Origin: JAMZMI01 sp039944535 | Lineage (GTDB): Bacteria > Bacteroidota > Bacteroidia > Cytophagales > Cyclobacteriaceae | Direction of reading: 5' to 3' | Length of the DNA stretch: 64,000 nucleotides | Assembly: GCA_039944535.1 (NCBI GenBank) | Contig: JBDUYP010000001.1 | Location: 744,001-808,000 of the forward strand | Part shown: piece after piece, positions 1 through 8,423 of the stretch | Numbering within the stretch: the stretch's first letter is position 1 | Layout: each line of letters opens with the position of its first letter | The notes under the pieces: generated by a model | Told to the model about the DNA's origin: nothing | Databases searched by the model: none | Seen by the model: only the letters and a program-made list of their open reading frames with translations | Translations under genes and position numbers: made by a program

Positions 1-1157
1 TGCTGATTTAGTTTTTTTTCCACCATGGGGTTCATCGTGCCCGATGCGCTAGAGAATTTTTCTGAGTTTTCCAGGTACTGGTTTAGATCCTCACGGTCAC
101 GGGAGAGCAACTCATGTAGCAGTTTGATTTGCAGCTTAAGCTGACCTGCCTCATCCTGATCTTTATAGTCTTTAAACCGCTTGCGAGCCAGGTGCGATAC
201 AAAATCTTTTTCCTTGAGTAGCTGTATTTTGTTGAAAGCCTCTTTTCGTTGCAGCTTGCTAGCATAGTCATTGGGGCGATATGCCTTGAGTATGTTTCTG
301 TGCTCTTCCAGTGCTTTCATGTCTGGTTTTTCCTTGCCGGAAATGTACCCGTCGAGCTCCTCGATAATGGGTTTTATGTCAAGCTTTTTAGTAGGTGCTT
401 TTTGTGCAGGTTTTAGCGATTTTGTGAATTGATCGATGAGTGGAGCGTAATCCTCTTTGGGGATATTGCCGAGCTCTGACCATCGCTGCTTCAGGTCTTT
501 TACTTTTTCAAAGCGCTCCTTCCCGTGCACATCAGATAGCGCGGAGGCCTCCTTTACCAGCTGTTCATATCCAGATTTGTTCTTCTCGCCCAGTCGTTTT
601 TTGTCTTCGTAAAACGCTTTTTTCTTATCGAAGAATCCTGAAACAATTCCCCAGAATTTTTCTTCTAGCTCGGTGTTTTCACCTTCCGGCGCATTGCCAG
701 TTTTGATCCACCGTGTTTTGATGTCGTGTATGTCGGCGGTAGCTTCTTTCCAGTTGATCTTGTCTGCGGCTACTGCCACTTCTTCTATCAGCGCTTTTTT
801 GATCTCAGCATTGCGGACTCTGTTTTGTGCAATCAGATCCTGAATCAAGTTCTCGTTTCGTTGTAGCCTGTCCCAGAGGCCCTGATAGTCGCCAAGCCCT
901 TCATGGGTCTGCACCAACTCTTTCATGTGCATCAACTTCATGAGAAAAGAGCCTTTGTTAGTAGCCTCTCCAATGATTTTTTCCAGCTCAGACACTTTGC
1001 CTTCCAGTTCCTGAAAGCGTTCCTCGAAATAGGTCAATGAAGCTTCCGGGTTATCTTCTTTTACATCGCCTATCTCACGATCGGGGTTGGCTCCCCAGGC
1101 TTTTAAAACAACCTTATTGTTTTTGATAAAACCGTACTCTGTTTCCTGCTCTTTCAC
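1..1157 (-). CDS. DUF349 domain protein (partial, runs off left edge)
   Basis: An open frame without stops runs leftward from a GTG codon at 1157-1155 to the window edge, so at least 385 residues are present and the C-terminus is missing. The product is Lys/Glu-rich and helical. It carries repeated units of the DUF349 type, for example the stretches with W-K-E-A-T, R-W-I-K-T-G and L-K-Q-R-W-S-E-L-G, in which a conserved Trp lies next to basic residues. Bacteroidota DUF349 proteins are cytoplasmic, coiled-coil-rich and of unknown function. No ATG is available near the N-terminus; GTG, or less likely ATT at 1160, must start it. It is divergent from ettA, with about 80 bp between them. Confidence 0.78.
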   Translation of the reverse strand, partial: MKEQETEYGFIKNNKVVLKAWGANPDREIGDVKEDNPEASLTYFEERFQELEGKVSELEKIIGEATNKGSFLMKLMHMKELVQTHEGLGDYQGLWDRLQRNENLIQDLIAQNRVRNAEIKKALIEEVAVAADKINWKEATADIHDIKTRWIKTGNAPEGENTELEEKFWGIVSGFFDKKKAFYEDKKRLGEKNKSGYEQLVKEASALSDVHGKERFEKVKDLKQRWSELGNIPKEDYAPLIDQFTKSLKPAQKAPTKKLDIKPIIEELDGYISGKEKPDMKALEEHRNILKAYRPNDYASKLQRKEAFNKIQLLKEKDFVSHLARKRFKDYKDQDEAGQLKLQIKLLHELLSRDREDLNQYLENSEKFSSASGTMNPMVEKKLNQ

Positions 1158-1236
1158 AATGATTGAAAACCGAATTAATTAATATTGCTGACCTGAAAAA
1201 CGTGTAAATTCCAAATCGTTTTGAATAATTTCAAAT

Positions 1237-2919
1237 ATGGCTGACGAAAAAATCATATTCTCGATGGCTGGTGTGAACAAGATTCACCCTCCAAAGAAAC
1301 AAGTTTTAAAGAATATATACCTATCGTTCTTCTACGGTGCTAAGATAGGAGTGTTGGGACTAAATGGCTCAGGTAAGTCCTCACTTTTGCGAATCATTGC
1401 CGGAATTGATAAGGAATATCAAGGTGAAGTGGTGTTTTCGCCCGGTTTTAGTGTGGGAATGCTGGAGCAGGAGCCTAAGCTGGACCCAGATAAAACCGTA
1501 AAGGAAGTGATCAGTGAGGCTGTTTCGGAGATCACCGAGTTGCTGAAAGAATACGACGAGATCAATCTCAAATTTTCTGAGCCGGAGATTCTGGAGGATC
1601 CAGATAAAATGAATGACCTGATAGAGAAACAGGGTAAAGTTCAGGAAAAGCTGGATCATGTAGGAGCCTGGGAGCTTGATACCAAGCTGGAGCGTGCCAT
1701 GGATGCGCTGCGAACGCCACCGGAAGATGCCGTGATCAAGAACCTGTCTGGTGGTGAAAAGCGTAGGGTGGCATTGTGCCGTTTGCTTTTGCAAAAACCA
1801 GATGTGCTTTTGCTCGATGAGCCTACCAACCATTTGGATGCAGAATCTGTACACTGGCTGGAGCAGCACCTGCAGCAATATGAAGGAACCGTAATTGCCG
1901 TGACGCACGATAGATACTTCCTCGACAATGTAGCAGGATGGATACTGGAGCTGGATAGGGGTGAAGGTATTCCGTGGAAAGGAAACTACTCTTCGTGGCT
2001 GGAGCAAAAAGAGAAGCGTCTGGCTCAGGAAGAAAAGACCGAATCGAAAAGGCAAAAGACCCTGCAACGCGAGTTGGAGTGGGTGCGCATGACACCTAAA
2101 GGTCGTCAGGCCAAGGGTAAGGCACGTCTGAGTGCCTATGACAAGATGATGGGCGAGGAAGGCAAGGAGCAGGAATCTAAGCTGGAGCTGTACATCCCAC
2201 CGGGACCGAGACTTGGAGCCAAAGTGATAGAGGCAAGTGGCGTTTCTAAGGCCTATGGAGATAAACTACTTTTCGAAAATTTGGAATTCAGCTTGCCTCA
2301 GGGTGGAATCGTAGGAGTGGTAGGGCCAAACGGTGCTGGTAAAACCACACTCTTTAACCTGATAACAGGAAAGGAGAAACCGGATAGTGGAACGTTTGAA
2401 GTGGGAGAAACCGTGGAAATGGCGTATGTGGATCAGGAGCACAATGATTTGAAGTCAGATGATTCTGTTTTCAAGGCAATCTCAGGGGGAAATGAACTGA
2501 TACAGCTTGGAGGCAAAGAAATGAATGCCCGAGCGTATGTGAGCCGCTTCAACTTTACCGGATCTGACCAGGAGAAAAAAGTAGGCGTGCTATCTGGCGG
2601 AGAAAGAAACCGTGTGCACCTGGCCATCACACTGAAGCAAGGAGCCAATCTGATCCTGCTTGATGAACCAACCAACGATCTGGACGTAAACACGCTCCGT
2701 GCACTGGAGGAAGCATTGGAAAACTTTGCAGGCTGTGCCGTGGTGATTAGTCACGATAGATGGTTCCTGGATAGAATAGCTACGCACATTTTGGCTTATG
2801 AAGGAGACTCACAGGTGTATTGGTTTGAGGGTAACTACTCCGACTATGAAGAAAACCGTAAGAAACGCCTGGGAGACAAAGAACCTACTCGGGTGAAGTA
2901 CAAGAAATTGATGAAGTAG
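1237..2919 (+). CDS. ettA: Energy-dependent translational throttle protein EttA (ABC-F ATPase)
   Basis: A 560-residue soluble ABC-F protein of normal EttA length. Two ATPase cassettes are visible. The first has Walker A G-L-N-G-S-G-K-S-S at residues 41-49, signature L-S-G-G-E-K-R-R and Walker B L-L-L-D-E-P-T-N-H-L-D. The second has G-P-N-G-A-G-K-T-T, L-S-G-G-E-R-N-R and L-D-E-P-T-N-D-L-D. Between them lies a basic, helical P-site tRNA-interaction motif linker (about residues 250-310). There are no membrane segments. EttA binds the ribosomal E site and gates the first elongation steps according to the ATP/ADP ratio. The gene appears monocistronic and is divergent from the DUF349 gene. Confidence 0.96.
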   Translation: MADEKIIFSMAGVNKIHPPKKQVLKNIYLSFFYGAKIGVLGLNGSGKSSLLRIIAGIDKEYQGEVVFSPGFSVGMLEQEPKLDPDKTVKEVISEAVSEITELLKEYDEINLKFSEPEILEDPDKMNDLIEKQGKVQEKLDHVGAWELDTKLERAMDALRTPPEDAVIKNLSGGEKRRVALCRLLLQKPDVLLLDEPTNHLDAESVHWLEQHLQQYEGTVIAVTHDRYFLDNVAGWILELDRGEGIPWKGNYSSWLEQKEKRLAQEEKTESKRQKTLQRELEWVRMTPKGRQAKGKARLSAYDKMMGEEGKEQESKLELYIPPGPRLGAKVIEASGVSKAYGDKLLFENLEFSLPQGGIVGVVGPNGAGKTTLFNLITGKEKPDSGTFEVGETVEMAYVDQEHNDLKSDDSVFKAISGGNELIQLGGKEMNARAYVSRFNFTGSDQEKKVGVLSGGERNRVHLAITLKQGANLILLDEPTNDLDVNTLRALEEALENFAGCAVVISHDRWFLDRIATHILAYEGDSQVYWFEGNYSDYEENRKKRLGDKEPTRVKYKKLMK

Positions 2920-3018
2920 AGCTTGGTTATTGGGGAGTGGTTATTGGTTATTTAGAGGGGCATAAATTCGGCAACCAGCTTTGCTCATGGTGATGGCTTT
3001 AGATCTAGTTAAGGGATT

Positions 3019-3366
3019 TTAGATGTCGGATTCCATATAAGTCAGAAGTAGATCTTTTGATAATTTGTATTTGGTTTCCAGTGATTGATACTTAGTCTCC
3101 AGAACCTCACAGTTCTCACATTTAGAAAATTCTTGATCTTCAGGAAAAAGAATTTGTTTTAATGGAATTTTAGTCAATTGGCTTACAGCCATGAGACAAT
3201 AAAGCTCGCCGATAAAAGTTTGACTGTTTAAATAATTACTGACTTCAGGTCTGTGCTTTTTATTCTTATTCGGTCTTAGTTCACTCCACTTTTCTGCAAG
3301 CTGGGCTTGAGTTACTTTCTTGGTTTTTAATAACTTCTTTATGTCACTTGATCTGGGTAATTCCAT
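3019..3366 (-). CDS. Small putative HTH protein with C-terminal coiled coil
   Basis: 115 residues. The N-terminal half (about residues 5-75) looks like a divergent helix-turn-helix fold: a helix rich in Lys, then T-Q-A-Q-L-A-E-K-W and E-V-S-N-Y-L-N, the spacing of XRE-like repressors. The C-terminal part has a C-E-N-C pair followed by an almost exactly repeated L-E-T-K-Y segment, predicted as a short coiled coil for dimerisation. It lies 73 bp downstream of a second, larger HTH gene on the same strand, so the two may be co-transcribed. No specific family is recognised; a DNA-binding role is inferred from the fold pattern only. Confidence 0.55.
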   Translation of the reverse strand: MELPRSSDIKKLLKTKKVTQAQLAEKWSELRPNKNKKHRPEVSNYLNSQTFIGELYCLMAVSQLTKIPLKQILFPEDQEFSKCENCEVLETKYQSLETKYKLSKDLLLTYMESDI

Positions 3367-3439
3367 CTTCTGTAAATGAGTATTTCAAATATACCAAAAT
3401 AAGACTAGATACATCTTGGTAACTAAATTGCAAGAATGA

Positions 3440-4003
3440 CTACTTGCGTTCTCTATCAATTATTCTACTGTGAATATGCTTTATCTCAGATATAGAGAGC
3501 TTATGTCTTCCAGAATTTGAATCTTCGGATAATTCAGGTGCCAGCCATTTCATTTCAACGCCTAGCCATTTACACACATCGCTGATAATGCTAATAGTTG
3601 GCTCACGGGTTCCCTCCATCAGATACTGAATGGCTGTGGCACTCACTTTTAATTCTTCACAGAAGTCTTCCAGATTTTTCTCATTCCACCACATGATGAA
3701 TACAAACCTTTCAGAAAAGGATTCATGAAACTGCTCAATTGGATAATTAGTGTGATAATACTGAAGTTTCCCTTTGCCCCAGGCAAACCAATTGTAATCG
3801 ACTTCCAGTAAATAAGCTAACCGCTGACGGATGATAGGTCTGGGTTTGATTTTTTCATGAATAAAGTAGGAGATTTCAGGTTGGGTGAGACCTATGACTT
3901 TAGATAGGGCGGTTTGCGAAAGACTATGATAGGTCATGACCATTTTTAGTCTACTCCCAAATCCTTGCATTTGCGAAATTCGCTTGGAGTTTTTCTTAGC
4001 CAT
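3440..4003 (-). CDS. XRE-family protein with two HTH segments
   Basis: 187 residues with two XRE-like helix-turn-helix segments. The first (about 14-70) contains S-Q-T-A-L-S-K-V-I-G-L-T-Q-P-E-I-S-Y-F. The second (about 105-155) contains L-E-D-F-C-E-E-L-K-V-S-A-T-A-I-Q-Y-L-M-E-G-T-R-E-P. The tandem arrangement is less usual than a single XRE domain and may let one chain contact both half-sites of an operator. There is no peptidase or sensor domain. It lies upstream of the 115-residue HTH gene on the same strand. The target is unknown; the operator may lie in the gap to its right (4004-4190), where nothing clear could be identified. Confidence 0.7.
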   Translation of the reverse strand: MAKKNSKRISQMQGFGSRLKMVMTYHSLSQTALSKVIGLTQPEISYFIHEKIKPRPIIRQRLAYLLEVDYNWFAWGKGKLQYYHTNYPIEQFHESFSERFVFIMWWNEKNLEDFCEELKVSATAIQYLMEGTREPTISIISDVCKWLGVEMKWLAPELSEDSNSGRHKLSISEIKHIHSRIIDRERK

Positions 4004-4190
4004 TGATTAGGTGGGTTGGTTTACATAGAACGAATTGGCAAGAATGATGCCACTCTATTGAGGTCCCCAATCCCGTCAAGGACTTCTAAATCTAATAGTT
4101 TCCACTTACACACACCCGTCAGGATTCAAGATCCAGACTGGTTTATGATTTAACTCCATTTCGGGTGTGGTGGTCTCCTGTGGAAATGAG
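4004..4190. other. Intergenic region without recognised feature
   Basis: This is the leader of the HTH gene that ends at 4003. Weak 21-bp periodicity of the array at 4191-4274 may extend back into it (for example around 4128-4190), but matches fall to chance level by eye. No ORF, RNA gene or clear palindrome was seen. Confidence 0.4.
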
Positions 4191-4274
4191 TTTCAAGATT
4201 TACCGTGTTGTTTGCTCGACGCAGGAAGTGAATCGTTTGACAGTGAAGCCTTATTGCTAGTCTAACGTTTTAAA
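4191..4274. repeat. Degenerate 21-bp tandem repeat, short copy
   Basis: Four units of 21 bp begin at 4191, 4212, 4233 and 4254. The second begins TTGCTCGAC, the third TCGTTTGAC and the last TTGCTAGTC. They match, in register, the longer array at 5385-5573, and both arrays end by running straight into the same kinase 3'-end sequence. Read on the plus strand the units would encode a Leu-Leu-Asp heptad, but no start codon or sustained frame supports a gene. Confidence 0.6.
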
Positions 4275-4326
4275 CTCAATCACAAACTTGGTGCCCTGCT
4301 TGGCCGTGAGTTGCGTAAACTCACCA
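4254..4326 (-). pseudogene. Deleted second copy of the histidine kinase 3' end
   Basis: Read on the minus strand this segment encodes E-F-T-Q-L-T-A-K joined directly to G-T-K-F-V-I-E-F-K-T-L-D and a TAG stop. The same residues are the end of the TPR histidine kinase at 5556-8243, where they correspond to residues 842-849 and 884-895. Compared with the intact gene, 99 bp (33 codons, including the G2 ATP-lid motif) are missing, and the frame is kept. Homology stops at about 4326, just before the stop codon of the SDR gene. It is a remnant, not a gene: no start, no catalytic core. Confidence 0.8.
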
Positions 4327-4347
4327 AAAAAAAGGGGAATTTAAAAT

Positions 4348-5118
4348 CTACATATTGTAAACCCCTCCATTGATGTCAAGGGTGGCGCCAGTGATGAACC
4401 CATCGTATTCGGAGGCTAGGTATAAAACAGCTCGAGCCACGTCATCGGCGTTTCCTGCTCGTTGGATCGGAATGCTTGCGGTAGTTTCAGCTGCTGATTC
4501 TTTAGTGGTATGTGTATTGTGAAACGATGTTCCAAGTATGAGGCCAGGAGCAATGGCATTTACCCTTGTGCCCTGGGATCCCAATTCTGTTGATAAAGCG
4601 CGGGTGAATGTAAGAATAGCTCCTTTGCTGGTAGCGTAAACCAGTGATCCGGGATGACCGCCTTTGCGTCCGGCAAGTGATGCCAAATTTACAATGCTAC
4701 TATGTTCATTTTTTCCCAAATAAGGAGCTGCTGCGCGCGTAACAAACATCATGGATGTGAGATTGATGTCCATGACCTTGTGCCAAAAATCAGCTTCCAT
4801 TTCGTTTAGCATTTTTCGAGCAACAAGCGAACCCGCATTGTTGATCAGAATGTCCAAACCTCCAAATGCTTCCACTGTTTTTTCAATGAGGACGTTGGCG
4901 TCATTTTCATTTGTTAAGTCACCACTAATAGCCACCGCGTTTAGTCCTTTAGTGGTCGCGTAATCTGTCAATTGGTTGGCTGTATCAGCACTTGAAAAAT
5001 AGTGGATGGCGACATTAGCTCCGCTATCAATGAAGTGTTTAGAAATTGCTTCTCCAATTCCCTGAGCTCCAGCGGTGATGAGCACGTTCTTTCCAGTGAG
5101 TTTAGTATTGGTTGTCAT
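4348..5118 (-). CDS. SDR-family NAD(P)-dependent oxidoreductase
   Basis: 256 residues, the usual length of a classical short-chain dehydrogenase/reductase. It shows the N-terminal Rossmann glycine motif (T-A-G-A-Q-G-I-G at about 15-22), N-N-A-G near 90, the catalytic Ser in the N-L-A-S-L strand, and the active-site Y-A-T-S-K. The end, D-I-N-G-G, is typical of the family. The substrate cannot be told from sequence. It is flanked on both sides by copies of the 21-bp array and of the kinase 3' end, so it sits in a rearranged locus. It has no close operon partner. Confidence 0.88.
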   Translation of the reverse strand: MTTNTKLTGKNVLITAGAQGIGEAISKHFIDSGANVAIHYFSSADTANQLTDYATTKGLNAVAISGDLTNENDANVLIEKTVEAFGGLDILINNAGSLVARKMLNEMEADFWHKVMDINLTSMMFVTRAAAPYLGKNEHSSIVNLASLAGRKGGHPGSLVYATSKGAILTFTRALSTELGSQGTRVNAIAPGLILGTSFHNTHTTKESAAETTASIPIQRAGNADDVARAVLYLASEYDGFITGATLDINGGVYNM

Positions 5119-5384
5119 GGTATTTATCAGATGAGTGGTATGGAATCTAAAAGTTTATATCGTTAAGATAGTGCTACAAATATAGTAGGAGGATTTTCAA
5201 TGGAGGCTTGCGCAAAATGAGAAACCTTCAGTCTGTGAATTATAAAACTACCTCAGCATCTTGTTCTTTAATGGTTTCAATGAACGCTCTACAGTTTAGT
5301 TTCAATGCCAGTACACATGTTTCGTGTGCAGTGGAAACTGTCTCTTGAGGAACGAATTTCAAAATTTTTGAAATCAGGACTTCT
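5119..5384. other. Intergenic region, possibly decayed array units
   Basis: The leader of the SDR gene at 4348-5118 is followed by sequence in which the 21-bp periodicity of the neighbouring array fades out. Units at about 5343, 5364 and further left are recognisable only in part. No ORF, RNA gene or clear operator was seen. Confidence 0.35.
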
Positions 5385-5573
5385 CTGCTTAATTGCCAAA
5401 GCTTAATGTTTGACTTGCAGAGTAGATTGTGTGATTGCTAAAATGTATTGCTCGACTTACAGGTTAATTTGCTTGACTGTAAAACCTTATTGCTTGAACG
5501 AAAAACCCTCTTGCTCCGGTTGTATGATGTCTTGCGAGTATGAAGGATCATGTTGCTAGTCTAACGCTTTAAA
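5385..5573. repeat. Degenerate 21-bp tandem array abutting kinase 3' end
   Basis: Nine consecutive 21-bp units start at 5385, 5406, 5427, 5448, 5469, 5490, 5511, 5532 and 5553. The best conserved begin TTGCTCGAC, TTGCTTGAC and TTGCTTGAA, and several end in TTA. The final unit (TTGCTAGTC...) overlaps the stop codon of the kinase at 5556. Read on the plus strand in phase, the units spell Leu-Leu-Asp/Glu-x-Lys-Thr-Leu heptads from 5448 to about 5540, but a TAA at 5439 and a TGA at 5541 limit the frame and no start codon is present. Confidence 0.72.
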
Positions 5574-8243
5574 CTCAATCACAAACTTGGTGCCTTCGCC
5601 TAGTTGGCTGTGGCAGGTGATCATTCCGCCCATTGCTTCCACGTATTTCTTCACGATAGAGAGACCCAATCCGGTCGATTTTTCATTGCCGGTCACTTTG
5701 GCCGTGAGTTGGGTAAACTCATCAAATAGCCTCTTTTGATCTTCTTCACTGATGCCAGGCCCCTGATCTTGCACGCAGATCAAAATAGCATTTTCGTCTC
5801 TGTAAGCCTCAAGGGTCATGGCGGTGTTTCGTTCCGAAAATTTGAGCGCATTGGAGATGAGGTTTTCAAGGACGCGGATCAGGTAGTTTTTATCCGCCTC
5901 AATGATAAGGTGCTGGCTCTCCACTTTTTTGACAATGGTTTGTTCTTTGTCCTGAGCTATCAGAGAGAAGTTAATGGCCAGTTGGTTGATCATTTCGTCA
6001 ATGTTGACTAGCGCCAATCTTACGTCCACTTTTTTGGATTCCAGAGCGCTGATGTCCAGCAGTTCTGATATGGTGTGAGACAAGCGATCAGAGGCTTGCA
6101 GGGTGTTGTCCAAAAATCCTTCCATCTGCGGGCCTATTTTATCTGCGGTTTCGGTTTTCACAATCGAAATGAATCCTTTGATGAGGTTTACCGGATTTCG
6201 CAGGTCGTGTGCCACTACCGCCAAAATCTTGTTTTTATCTTCATTGAGTTTGACCAAATCCTGATTGGCAATGTTGAGTTGGTTACGCTGCTGTGTTATT
6301 TCTTCATTTCTTTCGATGATGCGTGCGTTGAGTTCGGTGAGTTGATGATTGGCCTTGGTTCGCAATCTGTACAACCAGTAGAGCAATGCCAGTAGCGTAA
6401 TGACAAATGCCAATACAATTCCAATGATGAGCTGGTTGGTTCTCTGCTGTTCTATTTTTTGGGCCAGCGTTAATTTTTCCTTTTCATTGGCAAATTGGAT
6501 CGAATCTCTTTGGCTATCAAATTTGAACTCTGCCTCAAGCAGAGCCAATTTTTTGGTGTTCTTTTCATTATATATACTATCGGAAAGGGTTGAGACTATC
6601 ACGTGGTTTTCAAATGCTTTTTTGTAGTTGCCCTGGCTCTTGTATATCTCTGTGAGGGTAGATCGCCCATATTGTTCATCGGGAAGGTTGCCAATTTCGT
6701 TGGCCAGCGCTACACCCTTTTTTAGGTAATTCATGGCTGACGTGAAATTGTTTTCCTGATATGAAATATCCCCTAAATGTAGCAGGGCTTTGGCTTCCAG
6801 AGTTTGTGCTTCCAGTTCCTTGCTTATCTCAAGGGTTTTGTTGCAATGCTTTCGTGCTTCCACGAAATTTTCAGTTGCCATGCAAACAGAGGCCAGGTTT
6901 AGATAGCCGATGGCAATTCCGTATTGGCTGCCAATTTCCTGGTTGATAGCGAGTGCGTGCTGGTGAATGAGTGTAGCTGAGTCGTATTTCTTTTGCTGCT
7001 GATAGATCGTGCCTATGCTGGCATAGGCATCTGCCAAAAATTTCTTTGAGGCGATCTCCTGTAATATGGCCGCAGCTCGCCGATACATTATCAGGGCTTT
7101 TTCCAGGTCTTCCTGCTGATTGTGGATATAGCCGATCTCATTCAAGGTTTGGGCTATTTCAGCTTTGGCGTCAATTTCCTCGGCTATTCGCAGGGCGGTG
7201 AGATACTGCTCAAGGGCTTTCGGGTAGTTGCCACGGTTGCGATACATCTGCCCCAGATTTCTGTGAGTCATGGATGTGTTAAATGGGTCATTCAGTTCCT
7301 CGTATGCTTTTAAAGTCTTGATGTAATAATACTCCGCAGAATCATAGTTGCCCTTATCACCATGTACAGCTCCAATGTTGTTATAATTCTGAATGACCCT
7401 GTTTTTGGCACCCATTTCTATGTTCATTTTCATAGATAGGCTGTAATTGGCCAGCGCACTGTCATACATACCCAGTGCTTTGTAAGCCGTGCCTATGTTG
7501 TTGTAAGTAGGCCCCATGTTCACCTTTTGCCTAAAGCGAATCATGTTTTTGAGTGCTTTCTGATAGTAGGCCAGGCCTTCTCTGAACTCACCCTTATCCA
7601 TGTACATTACGCCGAGGTTGAGGAGTAATCTGCTTTGGCCACTTTCATTGCCCTGCTCCTCGTATATGCTGACTGATTTTTCAAAACTGCTAATGGCTTT
7701 CTCGTATTCTCCCTGCACGTAGTAAATCACTGCGATATTGTTATATATAGGAACAAAGTCCTTAGGGCCATCACTTTTTTCCAATACGCCTATACTCTCG
7801 TGGTACAGACTGAGAGCTTTTTCATAATGGCCCATATTCCATTGTACCAGCCCCATATTTGTAAGCGCATTTGACATCCCTACCCCGTACTCCAGCTCTT
7901 CAGCCAGCTCGTAACCCTGACTAAATAATTTGTTGGCTCTTTCGTACTCTGTCACTTCTAAAGCAAGATTGCCTTTCATTAACCAGATGTGGACCATGCC
8001 TTTTTTATAGTCAATCGCCTCCGCGATTTTGAGCGCCTTGGTCACATATTCATCTACTTTCAAGGTGTCAACGTTTTTATAAGCGCGCGAAAGATTGAGA
8101 TATGTATCGACTTCCTCTTGCTGCGTAATTTGCTGATCCAGAACGGATAGCAGGGAGTCTACCTTCTGCTGATCCTGCGCAGAAGCCAAAGCCGATGTAA
8201 TCAAAAGTATGCTCAGGAAGAATTGTTTCTTTAAGGACATCAA
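5556..8243 (-). CDS. TPR-repeat sensor histidine kinase
   Basis: 895 residues. A signal peptide (1-22) is followed by about twelve tetratricopeptide repeats (about 30-550, each with the A-x-x-Y-x-x-x-G-x-Y pattern). Then come a transmembrane helix at 605-625, a coiled coil at 630-670 and a kinase core: phosphorylatable His679 in V-V-A-H-D-L-R-N-P, N-box E-N-L-I-S-N-A-L at 793-800, D-Q-G-P-G at 826-830 and G-L-G-L-S at 858-862. The TPR domain would lie in the periplasm and the kinase in the cytoplasm. This is a common Bacteroidota architecture; the signal is unknown. No response regulator is adjacent, so it is an orphan kinase. Its 3' end is duplicated at 4254-4326. Confidence 0.93.
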   Translation of the reverse strand: MMSLKKQFFLSILLITSALASAQDQQKVDSLLSVLDQQITQQEEVDTYLNLSRAYKNVDTLKVDEYVTKALKIAEAIDYKKGMVHIWLMKGNLALEVTEYERANKLFSQGYELAEELEYGVGMSNALTNMGLVQWNMGHYEKALSLYHESIGVLEKSDGPKDFVPIYNNIAVIYYVQGEYEKAISSFEKSVSIYEEQGNESGQSRLLLNLGVMYMDKGEFREGLAYYQKALKNMIRFRQKVNMGPTYNNIGTAYKALGMYDSALANYSLSMKMNIEMGAKNRVIQNYNNIGAVHGDKGNYDSAEYYYIKTLKAYEELNDPFNTSMTHRNLGQMYRNRGNYPKALEQYLTALRIAEEIDAKAEIAQTLNEIGYIHNQQEDLEKALIMYRRAAAILQEIASKKFLADAYASIGTIYQQQKKYDSATLIHQHALAINQEIGSQYGIAIGYLNLASVCMATENFVEARKHCNKTLEISKELEAQTLEAKALLHLGDISYQENNFTSAMNYLKKGVALANEIGNLPDEQYGRSTLTEIYKSQGNYKKAFENHVIVSTLSDSIYNEKNTKKLALLEAEFKFDSQRDSIQFANEKEKLTLAQKIEQQRTNQLIIGIVLAFVITLLALLYWLYRLRTKANHQLTELNARIIERNEEITQQRNQLNIANQDLVKLNEDKNKILAVVAHDLRNPVNLIKGFISIVKTETADKIGPQMEGFLDNTLQASDRLSHTISELLDISALESKKVDVRLALVNIDEMINQLAINFSLIAQDKEQTIVKKVESQHLIIEADKNYLIRVLENLISNALKFSERNTAMTLEAYRDENAILICVQDQGPGISEEDQKRLFDEFTQLTAKVTGNEKSTGLGLSIVKKYVEAMGGMITCHSQLGEGTKFVIEFKALD

Positions 8244-8423
8244 AGGATGGTTTGGTCAAACGGTGAAAACTAGTGTACTGGTGGGGAATGCCTAAGATAG
8301 GAGATGTATGCTCCATTGACAATATGTGGTGCTAGATCTTAATTTGAAGATTTTAATAACAAAAAATGGAATGATAAGTGTGTGGTTTGGGAATGGAAGC
8401 AGGCTCAAATCAGATCACCTTGC

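Noticed and set aside
1381..2095. Long antisense frames inside ettA
   Set aside because: Typical shadow frames opposite a real gene; composition and lack of motifs argue against coding.
2923..2960. Short GGTTATTGG repeats after ettA
   Set aside because: Only two full copies and a partial one; too short to distinguish from simple low-complexity sequence.
5448..5543. Leu-rich frame across the 21-bp array as a gene
   Set aside because: No start codon in frame, stops at both ends (5439 and 5541) and no promoter; reported as a repeat instead.
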